A stretch of 64,000 nucleotides of DNA from Hyphomicrobiales bacterium (GTDB lineage: Bacteria > Pseudomonadota > Alphaproteobacteria > Rhizobiales > Xanthobacteraceae). The translations under genes and the position numbers were made by a program. The number at the start of each line of letters is the position of its first letter. Within the stretch, counting starts at the first letter, position 1. Positions 33,633 to 42,101 of this stretch are shown here, in pieces. The stretch lies in NCBI GenBank assembly GCA_009377755.1, contig WHTM01000016.1:35651-99650 (forward strand), given 5' to 3'. Below the pieces are notes generated by a model. It ran no database searches, was not told the origin of the DNA, and saw nothing but the letters and a program-made list of their open reading frames with translations.

Positions 33633-34475
33633 TCACCCGCCGCGTGTCGCCTGCCACTGGGTCTCGGATCCAGCCGGCCTGCTGCTTCCCTCGATGGTGT
33701 TGCCGCTCACCCGGCCGGTGAACTCCATGTTGCCGGCCTTGAAACTGATCTGATCGCCGGTCAGTCTGCCGGTCACCGGCACGTTGCCGTTCTCCGATTT
33801 CAGCGTGCCGGAGATCACCTGATACTCCTGCTTCAGCGTCAGGTCGCCCTGCGGCAGCCGCCAGGTGCCTTCCACCTTCGCCGGAACAATCCAGTAATTC
33901 GCCGTGCAGTGGCTCGTGCATTCATCGAGCGTGATCGTCTTGTCGGGCGTCCAATCGCCCATGTCGAACGTGTTCGAGGCCACGCGCGTGCCGGGCTTCA
34001 TGTCGAGGATCGTCGGCCGCAAGCGGACATTGAGCTGCGGCAGCAGGAACAGCGTGATAACGTTTGCCTTCGAAAAGTCGCTCTCGAAAATGTCGCCGCG
34101 CACGAAGGTCGCCTGCCCGCCGACGCCTTCCTTCGCGGCGTTGCGCTTCGACAGTTCGACCATGTCGGGGTTGTACTCGATGCCGTGCGCCCGGGCGCCG
34201 CGTTTGGCGGCGGTGATCACGGTCCGGCCGTCGCCCGAGCCCAGGTCGATCACGTAGTCGTCCGAGGTCACCCCGGCGAGCTCCATCATCTTGTAAACCA
34301 GCCGCTGGTTCGTCGGGACCCAGATCACGTCCTTTCCCTGCTGCCCGACCTGCGGCTCGTACGCGTTCGACGGCTGCGCCCGTTGCGCCGGTTGCGCCTG
34401 CGCGCAACTCAGCGAGATGACAACGACGACGCCCGCCGCTGCCAACGGCCGGGCGAAAGACTGCAATAGCCTCAT
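33633..34475 (-). CDS. Exported class I SAM-dependent methyltransferase-like protein
   Basis: 280-residue protein with an apparent Sec signal peptide (MRLLQSFARPLAAAGVVVV then ISLSCAQAQ), a Rossmann methyltransferase domain (YVIDLGSGDGRTVITAAKRG is motif I; GIEYNPDMVELSKRN is motif II; ARGDIFESDF-like VRGDIFESDFSKANV is motif III) and a C-terminal beta-rich domain of about 90 residues (WRLPQGDLTLKQEYQVISG and TGRVSGNTIEG). The ATG at 34475 has GGAGAAGAG upstream. A methyltransferase exported to the periplasm is odd because SAM is cytoplasmic; the segment could instead be a membrane anchor or a lipocalin-like binding domain may dominate. Function unknown. Confidence 0.82.
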   Translation of the reverse strand: MRLLQSFARPLAAAGVVVVISLSCAQAQPAQRAQPSNAYEPQVGQQGKDVIWVPTNQRLVYKMMELAGVTSDDYVIDLGSGDGRTVITAAKRGARAHGIEYNPDMVELSKRNAAKEGVGGQATFVRGDIFESDFSKANVITLFLLPQLNVRLRPTILDMKPGTRVASNTFDMGDWTPDKTITLDECTSHCTANYWIVPAKVEGTWRLPQGDLTLKQEYQVISGTLKSENGNVPVTGRLTGDQISFKAGNMEFTGRVSGNTIEGSSRPAGSETQWQATRGG

Positions 34476-34819
34476 ACTCTTCTCCAATGATGGGACGACA
34501 GGGGATCTCAACGTCCGATTGCCTTGCCGCGATCCCATAGCGGCGGAACAGCGGCGTCCGCAAGCGCGGGCGGACAAAGCCCGCACGGGATAACACCGAT
34601 GCTCCCCCCTTAGTCCACCCATGGCAGGCATGCACGAGGCCGGCAGCGGGGACGGGGCCCCGGTGCTCAAGCGGGAAACCAATACAAGATCAACAGGGTG
34701 CAGGGCTGGGGCGGCTCGATCATGAGGCCGCGCGGGGAGCTGGAGGGCATGCAACTGCAGCTTGCGGCCGCCTAGTCCGAAGCTCACGCCACGGTCCGGG
34801 CGGCCGACGTCAGCTCAGG
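34476..34819. other. Gap between methyltransferase and small secreted protein
   Basis: No convincing gene. A hairpin gcgggc...gcccgc lies at about 34563-34585. A short plus-strand frame ends at 34773-34775 (tag), and its last residues are MRPRGELEGMQLQLAAA; it is too short to call. Confidence 0.5.
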
Positions 34820-35077
34820 TCAATACGCGATACCCAACAGGACCAGCCGCCGGCATGCGAGAATTGAACACGGCGAGGAGGATTGCGGCGTTTGAACCCG
34901 GGCGACCGGCTTTCGCGCGGCCCTGCTTCGAGTCGGTTGGCCGTGGGACGATTTTACATTGACGGCCTGGGCCGAGGGCAGTTCCTGTGCTGGGCTGCCG
35001 CCCTGCCCGAGAGCGGAATGGCTAAAGGCAAGCAACGAGGCGCCAGCCACCAAAGCGCAGATGCGGGACGGTTTCAT
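34820..35077 (-). CDS. Small secreted protein, unknown function
   Basis: 85-residue protein with a clear Sec signal peptide (MKPSRICALVAGASLLAFSH then SALGQ) and a strong ribosome-binding site (GGAGG, 7 bases before the ATG at 35077). After cleavage about 60 residues remain, basic and Ser/Gln-rich. The last 15 residues (SILACRRLVLLGIAY) look unlike a secreted protein and may reflect a frameshift near the end. No family recognised. Confidence 0.5.
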   Translation of the reverse strand: MKPSRICALVAGASLLAFSHSALGQGGSPAQELPSAQAVNVKSSHGQPTRSRAARKPVARVQTPQSSSPCSILACRRLVLLGIAY

Positions 35078-35314
35078 GACAACCTCCATCGCAGGTCGCA
35101 AGCAAGAGGGCTTCGAAAACAGTCCATCATACCACGATCCGGCGAGCCTGGGCAAAGCCCGCTTCACGGCGCGCTTGGGTTGGTCGCGGACCGTCCCGCG
35201 CAGGTTCACTTCCCCAACAGAATCCGAAGGCGAATGGCAAGGCGACATCGGACGATGGCACGGTCCCCGCTGATCCCTCCCCGAAACCGCGATGACCGGC
35301 CGCGTTGCTCGCGA

Positions 35315-36535
35315 TCAGGACCGAGCCCTTACGACCGCCGGGGCGACCTCCGGCGCGAACTGATAGCGGATGCCGCCGTTGAAGTTGATGCTGTCGAACC
35401 GATCGCCATTGCGGTAGTCGAACCGCACGTAGCCCAGCCAGGGGGTATTGGGTACACTCCCGGCGAACCCCACCGAGTATTGGCCAAACGTCCCGATGCG
35501 ATCGCCGATGGCGGTGCCGTTGATGTTGACGAACCCGCCGCACGGGGCCGCGCATTGGAAGGTGCCGGTGAGATCGTCGGCGAATTCGTGCCAGACACTG
35601 ACCGCCGCGAATGGTTGCAGGGCGAGGCTGCCCACGGTCCAGTTGGTTGCGACGCGGATGCCAGCCCGTCCCAGCAGGCTCTCAATGTCCTGGAAGCTGA
35701 TCGTCCCGGGAACCGGGATTGCTGTTGGGGTAAAGCTCAGTGGATCAACGCTCACACGCGAATAAACCACGCCCAGGGAGGGCTCGACAATGAAATTGCC
35801 AAGATTGAAAACGTAGCCGGTAGAACTGGTGACACCCCATCCCTTGCCGCGCAGACTCCGGCCCGCAAGGCCGAGTGCCGGGTCCGTCAGGCTCATGTCA
35901 TACGAATCGTACCGGATCTGAGCGTCGATATAGAACCCGCCGCTGGTAACCGCGCCGTACAGCCCGACGAACGGCACGTCGAAATGGACGTTGGCGGCGC
36001 CGGTCTTGTTGAACATATTGAGATAGCCGCCGGTCACACCGACGTGAACGTTCCATCCTCCCAAATCGAGACGACCGATGTCGATGCCCGTCTGGAACCC
36101 GCCGTAGGTGCTCCGCGTCGACGAGGTACACGAGAATGTGCCGGAAAGGGCAGGATTAGTAACCGAAAAGCTGCCCGTCGCCGCGCTGTCGACATCCGCC
36201 CGCCCGCCGACGCCGCGAATCCAGAATCCACCTGCGAACTGGCTTGGTTGTGACGCCGGAGGGCTCGCCACGAAGGCGGTCGTCTGGGTGAGGAATGCGG
36301 TGCTGACGGTCGTCACCGAGGTCGCGATGGAGGCGGGTAGCGACCCTGCCTGCTCCAGGCCGGCGGGGATGCGCCCCCCGGCCCCCGGCACGCTGAACGC
36401 GCATTGCGCCTGCGCCGCGGACGATGCGGCCAGCATCAGCGCCATTGCGCTGCCTGTCAGAATACCGGCTCGCTGGGCGTTGCGTCTCACCAACGAACGC
36501 GACGCTGGAGGAGTGACGGACTCTCGCGCGACCAT
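35315..36535 (-). CDS. Autotransporter-type outer-membrane beta-barrel protein
   Basis: 406-residue outer-membrane protein. A long N-terminal signal (about 44 residues, ending SSAAQAQ) precedes a short linker of about 55 residues and a barrel of about 280 residues. The barrel shows alternating hydrophobic/polar strands such as GGFWIRGVGGRADV, GGFQTGIDIGRLDL, VHVGVTGGYLNMF, GFYIDAQIRYDSYDM and LGYVRFDYRNGDRF, with NFNGGIRYQF near the end. RYQF is followed by 13 extra residues. There is no real passenger domain, so it resembles barrel-only proteins of the autotransporter superfamily. ATG at 36535 follows GAGGGG. Confidence 0.85.
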   Translation of the reverse strand: MVARESVTPPASRSLVRRNAQRAGILTGSAMALMLAASSAAQAQCAFSVPGAGGRIPAGLEQAGSLPASIATSVTTVSTAFLTQTTAFVASPPASQPSQFAGGFWIRGVGGRADVDSAATGSFSVTNPALSGTFSCTSSTRSTYGGFQTGIDIGRLDLGGWNVHVGVTGGYLNMFNKTGAANVHFDVPFVGLYGAVTSGGFYIDAQIRYDSYDMSLTDPALGLAGRSLRGKGWGVTSSTGYVFNLGNFIVEPSLGVVYSRVSVDPLSFTPTAIPVPGTISFQDIESLLGRAGIRVATNWTVGSLALQPFAAVSVWHEFADDLTGTFQCAAPCGGFVNINGTAIGDRIGTFGQYSVGFAGSVPNTPWLGYVRFDYRNGDRFDSINFNGGIRYQFAPEVAPAVVRARS

Positions 36536-36855
36536 ACCCAGCCCCTCGCCACGGGAACGACATGACGTCGACGCAATCTAACAAACACAAGATTGAGTGC
36601 GCAATGCCGTCATCCTCCATCGCGGAAATGGTGCACAGCGATCGGGGAAATCGGTCCGATTCCGAAAAGAGAACAGATTCAAGGAACTAGCTAAGCTGTC
36701 GGAAGGAACGGGCGGAGAGCCCAGTCAATTTCTCTCCGATCTTCGGAAAATTGGAGCGGACATCGTGTTGATTCTGCAACACCGTGCGATGTCAACGCTG
36801 TCCGTGCACAGCCAGTGGCATTTCCTGACAGTTCGGGGTCCGATCGGATGCTCGA
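36536..36855. other. Gap upstream of the barrel gene
   Basis: 320 bases between two minus-strand genes. It must hold the promoter of the barrel gene and the transcript end of the caspase gene. No gene, palindromic repeat or clear terminator is visible. Confidence 0.5.
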
Positions 36856-38955
36856 TCAGAAGCCAATCCCGATCATGCGGCGTTGGCCTTTCGGGGCGGA
36901 GGCCGCCGGCGCGGGCTGACGCGGCGGGGCCTCCCTTGTCGAGATCGTGCGGTCGACACTCGGGCGGCTTCTGGGCTTCGACCTCGTAGGCTCGTGCTTG
37001 GGAGGACGTGATACCACCGGCCGCGGCGGCTCACACACCCGCCGCCGGTGCGCCTTCAGGTCGGACACGAACTCATCCGTAATGACGATCGCGGCGGTCT
37101 GCTGCCCGCGTCCGGAGTGATACTTCTTGACCGCGTCCCGGGTCTGGTCATTCAACGATCCGTTCTCGCGGCCGGAGAAGCAACCGAGGCGACGCAGTTC
37201 CCTTTGCGCGGCGCGTACAAGCGCGGGCGTGTCCGCCGGCGCGGCCTGAATCCGAGGCCCGGCGGCCGGCGGATTATCGAGGGCAGCAACCGCGACGGCA
37301 GAGGGCTTGGCCGGCTCTTGCTCCACCCGTTCCGCTTCGGTGCCCTGTCGAGCAGCGAGACGTTGCGCAGCCTCGGCGGCAAGTTGGGCCCGCTCCTGAT
37401 CGCGAAGCCGAGCGGCTTCCTGCTCGGCTCGCCGCGCCGCCGCCTGCTCGGCTCGCATACGCTCGGCCGCCGCAACCAGAGCCTGCTGTTCCTGTTCGCG
37501 AATCCGCGCGGCTTCGGCCTCCTGCCGCGCGCGCTCTGCAGCCACTCTGGCCTGCTGCTCCTCAGCTTCGCGCCGCTGTGCCGCCTCTCGTTCCAAACGT
37601 TCCTGCTCGGCCGCGGCTTTGGCCTGTTCCTCCGCTTCACGACGCTTTGCGGCTTCCTGCTCGGTTCGCCGGCGTTCGGCAGCCGCCAGCGCAACCTTGC
37701 CCTGCTGCTCGCGCTGCTCCGCGATCTCCCGCTCTTGGCGCTCCCGCGCGGCCAGTGCCTCGGCTTCGCGACGCTGTGCAGCCTGTTGTTCGACGCGCTT
37801 CCGTTCGGCGGCGGCGAGCGCAGCCAGGCGTTCCTGCTCGCGCCGCTTTGCAACCTCTCGCTCTTGCCGCTCCTCGGCTTCACGACGCTTCGCAGCTTCC
37901 TGCTCGGCGCGCTGCTGCTCCGCCGCTTTCCGCCTGGCTTCTCCGTCCTCCTCCTCCTCACGACGCGCAGCAGCCTCGGCGAGCAGCCGGCGCTCTTCGA
38001 CCAGTTTGTCCAGCAGGGCCTGAGTTTCCCGCCGCTCGCGCACAAACCGATTGAACATGTCCATCCGCGACTTGGCGGTCAGCGCAAGAGGCGAGGACGG
38101 GAATTGACGAATGAACTCGCCGAAGGCGGTCGGATCGGTGGAATCCTTGATGCGGTCCCACGCGAGCCGATCGGACTGGTTGAGGTAGTAGGTGGTGGTC
38201 AGATCCGTGTACGTCGCCGGCCGCTGCCGCCCTTTGGTCTCTTCAAAGACATCCTTGGTGACCTGGCGGAACATCATCCCGATCTCCACGCCGGGTTCTT
38301 GCATCCGCCTCAGCAATGCCGTGGTAAACGGACTGTTGCGGCTGGACCCATCCAGCGCGACCTGATCGGCGCCCGTCGCGTAAGCGACCACCATCCCCTG
38401 CGTCGTGTCGATACGGGCCAAGCCGCGAACGTTACCGACGCTGCGTCTTTGACCAGCCAATGTTGTCTTGAGCCGCTCGGCGAGCGGATTGTTGCGGCAT
38501 GCGTCCAGAATCATGATCTTGACGCCGTTTGAGCGGTCGAGCGCATCACGCACGTCGTCCGTCGAGACGGTCTGATAGCGGACGCTGAATTCATTCTCCA
38601 GCCGCGCATCGATGGGCATCAGATGGTTGCGGCCCTGGAACTGCATGGCATGGCCGGCGTAGTAGAAAAGGACCGAATCAGCCTGCGACGCCGCCATCGC
38701 AAACTGCTCCAGCGCCCGTTCGAAATCACGCTTGGTCGCATCGGTCGTCTCGACCGTCTCGAAGCCGATGCTTCGCAGCACCTTGGCGACGTCGGCCGCG
38801 TCGTTCTTCGGGTTGCTCAGATTGAGATTGCGATCGTTGTAGTTCGCGTTGCCGACCACCAGGGCAACGCGGCGTTCGGCGACGGCGGCACTTACCAGCG
38901 TTCCGAGGAGAACGCTCGCAATCATCACGCTCGCAGTGAGCCGCCGCTTGAACAT
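36856..38955 (-). CDS. Secreted caspase-family protein with coiled coil and C-terminal domain
   Basis: 699-residue protein. A signal peptide (MFKRRLTASVMIASVLLGTL then VSAAVAE) is followed by a caspase p20-like domain (about 28-240) with RVALVVGNANYNDRNLNLSN, catalytic His102 (FYYAGHAMQF) and Cys153 (ILDACRNNP). Residues about 310-560 are an Arg/Glu/Ala-rich coiled coil made of degenerate EAEEQ/REAAKRREAEE repeats. Residues about 585-650 contain VRAAQRELRRLGCFSGRENG, a peptidoglycan-binding-like helix. The tail is Pro/Arg/Lys-rich. Start at 38955 matches the signal peptide. Bacterial caspase homologues cleave after Arg/Lys or act in stress and cell-death pathways; the target here is unknown. 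Confidence 0.88.
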   Translation of the reverse strand: MFKRRLTASVMIASVLLGTLVSAAVAERRVALVVGNANYNDRNLNLSNPKNDAADVAKVLRSIGFETVETTDATKRDFERALEQFAMAASQADSVLFYYAGHAMQFQGRNHLMPIDARLENEFSVRYQTVSTDDVRDALDRSNGVKIMILDACRNNPLAERLKTTLAGQRRSVGNVRGLARIDTTQGMVVAYATGADQVALDGSSRNSPFTTALLRRMQEPGVEIGMMFRQVTKDVFEETKGRQRPATYTDLTTTYYLNQSDRLAWDRIKDSTDPTAFGEFIRQFPSSPLALTAKSRMDMFNRFVRERRETQALLDKLVEERRLLAEAAARREEEEDGEARRKAAEQQRAEQEAAKRREAEERQEREVAKRREQERLAALAAAERKRVEQQAAQRREAEALAARERQEREIAEQREQQGKVALAAAERRRTEQEAAKRREAEEQAKAAAEQERLEREAAQRREAEEQQARVAAERARQEAEAARIREQEQQALVAAAERMRAEQAAARRAEQEAARLRDQERAQLAAEAAQRLAARQGTEAERVEQEPAKPSAVAVAALDNPPAAGPRIQAAPADTPALVRAAQRELRRLGCFSGRENGSLNDQTRDAVKKYHSGRGQQTAAIVITDEFVSDLKAHRRRVCEPPRPVVSRPPKHEPTRSKPRSRPSVDRTISTREAPPRQPAPAASAPKGQRRMIGIGF

Positions 38956-39251
38956 GCCCAACGTCCGTAACGGCGCAACGACCTGAGATGTCGTCGCGGG
39001 CCGAAACTGTGATATACCTTCGTCTTCTCGAGTAGCACGCAGGTTCAAGAATGGTTGCAGATTGTAACGCGCCAAGCGGCCGGCGCGCAACAGTCAGACC
39101 GCGGGGCAGTTTGGTCGGCGGCTCGGCGCCGCGAGACCGTATTTTCGGCCAGGATGGCGGGCGGACGGCGCGCGGGACCGAGTTGCGGGTGAGGCCGGTT
39201 GAACCATCTGCCGCTTGAATCCGACAAAGCAGACGCCGGGGGCGAGGTATC

Positions 39252-39831
39252 ATGGCCGATCCGAAACCAGACGTGATGGACGCCGCGCACCAGGTCTTTG
39301 TGCTGGCCTTCGATCTCGTCGACTCCGAACTCGAAAGGCTGCCGGAGCAGCTGGCAAAGACGCTGGCCAGCGCCCCTGTGCAGGACGCGATCAAGAAGAC
39401 GCTGCTGGATTTTTGCCAAGACCAAGGCGAAGACCGGCGGAAGCGTCATTTCCGGCGAGGAAGCCAAGAAACTCGCGGAGTCGCTGCAGAAGGGCGTCAC
39501 GGACGCCGCCGGCGCCGAGCTGCTCAAGAAGATCAAGAATACGCCCGAGTACCTGAAGCTCGAGTCGAGCATCGGCGCCTTCACGAAGGCGGCCGCATCC
39601 TCGACACTCCGGGTCTGGGTCGACAAGAACAAAGGCGTTCTCTACGTGGTCGGCGCCGCGCTGGTAGTGGGCACCGCGAGCGTCCTCTACGTCACCAAGA
39701 CCGGCGGCTCGGTGTTGAACACGGCGCTCGACCCGCTGGAAGGCAATGACAGGTACCCCCTTTCGAAGCCGCCGCCATGGTATCCCGGCATCGCGGATTT
39801 CACCATGGCACGACGATCACGCCGATCATGA
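39252..39831 (+). pseudogene. Frameshifted small membrane protein gene
   Basis: Two overlapping frames together give one plausible protein. Residues 1-54 (MADPKPDVMDAAHQVFVLAF ... KKTLLDF) are read from ATG 39252. After a run of five T (39410-39414) the sensible sequence continues in the +1 frame (AKTKAKTGGSVISGEEAKKL ..., then a membrane helix VLYVVGAALVVGTASVLYV) to the stop at 39829-39831. Removing one T restores a single frame of about 192 residues with charged amphipathic helices and one C-terminal membrane segment. It is either a recent pseudogene or a homopolymer sequencing error. No family recognised. Confidence 0.65.
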
Positions 39832-39969
39832 CGACTTGATCAGGCTCAGGGTCGGCAACGGACCTCCCGGGAACTGCTGCAGACCGATCCGCGCAATCCC
39901 GGCTGTCTCATGGTGCAGCGGCCCTGACCAGCGGCGACCCAGCCGGGGCTCCGCGGCGATCCCGGCCGC

Positions 39970-39994
39970 GTGCGCGGCGGTTGTCGCCGCGCAC
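39970..39994 (+). terminator. Strong hairpin downstream of the frameshifted gene
   Basis: Perfect 10-base arms gtgcgcggcg / cgccgcgcac with a 5-base loop, followed by ataaaa. It may end transcription from the frameshifted gene or sit in the 5' region of the metallopeptidase gene. Confidence 0.4.
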
Positions 39995-40046
39995 ATAAAA
40001 TGACACCATATGCGGCCGATGATTCTGTCCCAGTCCGTTTCGTCCC

Positions 40047-41072
40047 ATGCCGCGTAGATTTCCCTGGGCCACTCTGCCCGACGAAGAGCTCCTCCAGCTG
40101 CGCCTCAAGGACCTCAAGGTCACGGTTGAGGGCACGTGGATCGAGGAGTGTATCGAGGACCTTTACGGGGAACTCGATCAGCGCAGCCTTCGGATCAGAC
40201 CGCATGCCTGGATCTCGGACGACTGGTTCAGTCCCGACACCACGCCGGGGATCGCGGTCCCCTTCTACCTGGTGCATCCCCGCCTCATCAGGCTTGAGCG
40301 CAAGATGATCTTCGAGGTCGAAGGCGGGACCGAGTCGGAATGCCGGCGCATCCTCCGCCACGAGACCGGGCACGTGGTCCAGCATGCCTATCAGTTGCAT
40401 CGCCGCCGGCGCTGGCAGGAATTGTTCGGCAAGTCGTCGTCTCGCTATCCGCGCTACTACCGGCCGAACCCGGCGAGCAAGACCTACGTGCAGCATCTCC
40501 GGCTCTGGTACGCCCAGAGTCACCCGGATGAGGATTTCGCCGAGACCTTCGCGGTGTGGCTGCGCCCCCGCTCCGACTGGCGCAAGCGCTACGAAGGATG
40601 GCCGGCGCTGAAGAAGCTGCAATATGTCGACGAGCTGATGGCCGAGATCGCGGACGCAAAGCCCGTGCTCACCCAGCGTCTGTGCGTCGATCCGCTGAGC
40701 CGGCTCACCAGCACGCTGGCCGAGCACTACAAGAAAAAGCAGGCGCGCTACGCCGTCGATGCGCCGACCACCTATGACCGGGAGCTGCACCGCATCTTCT
40801 CCGACAATCCGCGGCACCGCCGGTCGCCGGCCGCTTCGACATTTCTTCGCCGCAACCGTGCGCGAATACGACAGATGGTGTCGAAATGGACAGGCGCGTA
40901 TCAGCTGACGCTCGACACCGTTCTTGACGACATGATCGACCGCTGCCGCGAGCTGAGGTTGCGGGCGGCGGGTAACGAACGGCAACTTACCATGGACTTC
41001 GCGGTGCTGCTGACGGCCAAGACGGTGCATTCGCTTTACAGCCCCTCGCGGCGGCAGTGGATCGCGCTATGA
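40047..41072 (+). CDS. Putative zinc metallopeptidase (HETGH)
   Basis: 341-residue soluble protein without signal peptide. The zinc motif HETGH is at residues 105-109 (RRILRHETGHVVQHAY), and HPDEDFAETFAVWL at 159-172 offers a gluzincin-type third ligand (Glu166) or His159. It resembles a family annotated only as putative zinc-binding metallopeptidase. The ATG at 40047 has no strong ribosome-binding site, so the start is uncertain. Its stop overlaps the ATG of the ATP-grasp gene (ATGA at 41069). The coupled pair suggests a peptide or amino-acid conjugate that is made by one enzyme and trimmed by the other; substrate unknown. Confidence 0.75.
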   Translation: MPRRFPWATLPDEELLQLRLKDLKVTVEGTWIEECIEDLYGELDQRSLRIRPHAWISDDWFSPDTTPGIAVPFYLVHPRLIRLERKMIFEVEGGTESECRRILRHETGHVVQHAYQLHRRRRWQELFGKSSSRYPRYYRPNPASKTYVQHLRLWYAQSHPDEDFAETFAVWLRPRSDWRKRYEGWPALKKLQYVDELMAEIADAKPVLTQRLCVDPLSRLTSTLAEHYKKKQARYAVDAPTTYDRELHRIFSDNPRHRRSPAASTFLRRNRARIRQMVSKWTGAYQLTLDTVLDDMIDRCRELRLRAAGNERQLTMDFAVLLTAKTVHSLYSPSRRQWIAL

Positions 41073-42091
41073 AAAAACTCCGCGTTCTGGTGGTCCTGCA
41101 TCCCGACCAGGCACCGCCGGAATCGGCCGAAGGTTACACCGAGCAGGAAGCGCTGGCATGGAAGACCGGGTATGACGTACTCTCAACGCTGCGCGCCGCG
41201 GGCCACGAGGTCAAAGTTCTCGGCGTGCAGGACGAGCTCAAGCCGATCCGCGCTGAGATCGAGAGCTGGAAAGCGGATATCGTCTTCAATCTGCTGGAAG
41301 AGTTTCACGGCGTAACGACCTACGACCAGAATGTCGCCAGCTATCTTGAGCTGCTGCGCATTCCCTATACCGGGTGCAACCCGCGCGGACTGATGCTCGC
41401 CCGCGGCAAGGACCTGTCGAAGAAGCTGTTGTCGTATCATCGCATCCCGGTGCCGGCGTTCGCTGTATTCCCGAAGCAGCGCAAGGTCCGGCGCCCGCGG
41501 CGTCTCGGCCTGCCGCTGATCGTGAAGAGCCAGAGCGAGGATGCCTCCCTCGGCATCTCGCAAGCCTCAGTGGTCGATACCGACGAAAAGCTGGCGGAGC
41601 GCGTCACCTTCATCCACGAGCGAGTCGGCACCGCCGCCATTGCCGAGCAGTACATCGAAGGCCGCGAGCTCTACGTCGGCGTCCTCGGCAACGATCGGCT
41701 GCGTGTGCTGCCCGTCTGGGAGCTCGAGTTCGGCAATCTGGCGCCGGGTTCGAACCGCATTGCGACCGCGCGGGTGAAATTCGACGTGAAGTACCAGGAG
41801 CGCCGCGGCATCCTGCAAGGGCCGGCCGATGATCTAGCGCCGGAACTGCGCGCTCGCATCAAGCGGATCACCAAGCGAATCTCCCGGACGCTCGAGCTCG
41901 ATGGGTATTCCCGGATCGATTTCCGGCTTTCCGCCGACGGAATTCCGTACTTCATCGAGGCCAATCCCAATCCCGAAATCGCCAAGCTGGAAGTGTTCGC
42001 AGAAGCGGCTCAGCAAGATGGACTTGCCTACCCCGACATGCTGCACCGGATCCTGACGCTCGGCTTGCAGCGAGCCCATTCGGCAGGATGA
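41069..42091 (+). CDS. ATP-grasp ligase, D-Ala-D-Ala ligase-like
   Basis: 340-residue ATP-grasp protein. The N-terminal pre-ATP-grasp domain has [20 protein letters not shown] and [20 protein letters not shown]; the ATP-grasp domain has [50 protein letters not shown] and the Mg-binding YSRIDFRL...[13 protein letters not shown]. It is related to D-alanine ligases but lacks their usual NTLPG end, replaced by [10 protein letters not shown]. It should form an amide between an amino group and a carboxylate using ATP. The start at 41069 is fixed by overlap with the metallopeptidase stop; GTG 41057 is an alternative. gpsA follows 10 bases later. Confidence 0.85.
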   Translation: MKKLRVLVVLHPDQAPPESAEGYTEQEALAWKTGYDVLSTLRAAGHEVKVLGVQDELKPIRAEIESWKADIVFNLLEEFHGVTTYDQNVASYLELLRIPYTGCNPRGLMLARGKDLSKKLLSYHRIPVPAFAVFPKQRKVRRPRRLGLPLIVKSQSEDASLGISQASVVDTDEKLAERVTFIHERVGTAAIAEQYIEGRELYVGVLGNDRLRVLPVWELEFGNLAPGSNRIATARVKFDVKYQERRGILQGPADDLAPELRARIKRITKRISRTLELDGYSRIDFRLSADGIPYFIEANPNPEIAKLEVFAEAAQQDGLAYPDMLHRILTLGLQRAHSAG

Positions 42092-42101
42092 CGGTCAGCG
42101 C

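Noticed and set aside
34621..34775. Short plus-strand peptides in the methyltransferase/secreted-protein gap
   Set aside because: Two overlapping frames of fewer than 55 codons with no ribosome-binding site or similarity I recognise.
37048..38532. Long plus-strand open frame opposite the caspase gene
   Set aside because: It is the antisense of the low-complexity coiled coil; its Leu/Arg-rich product has no domain pattern or start signal.
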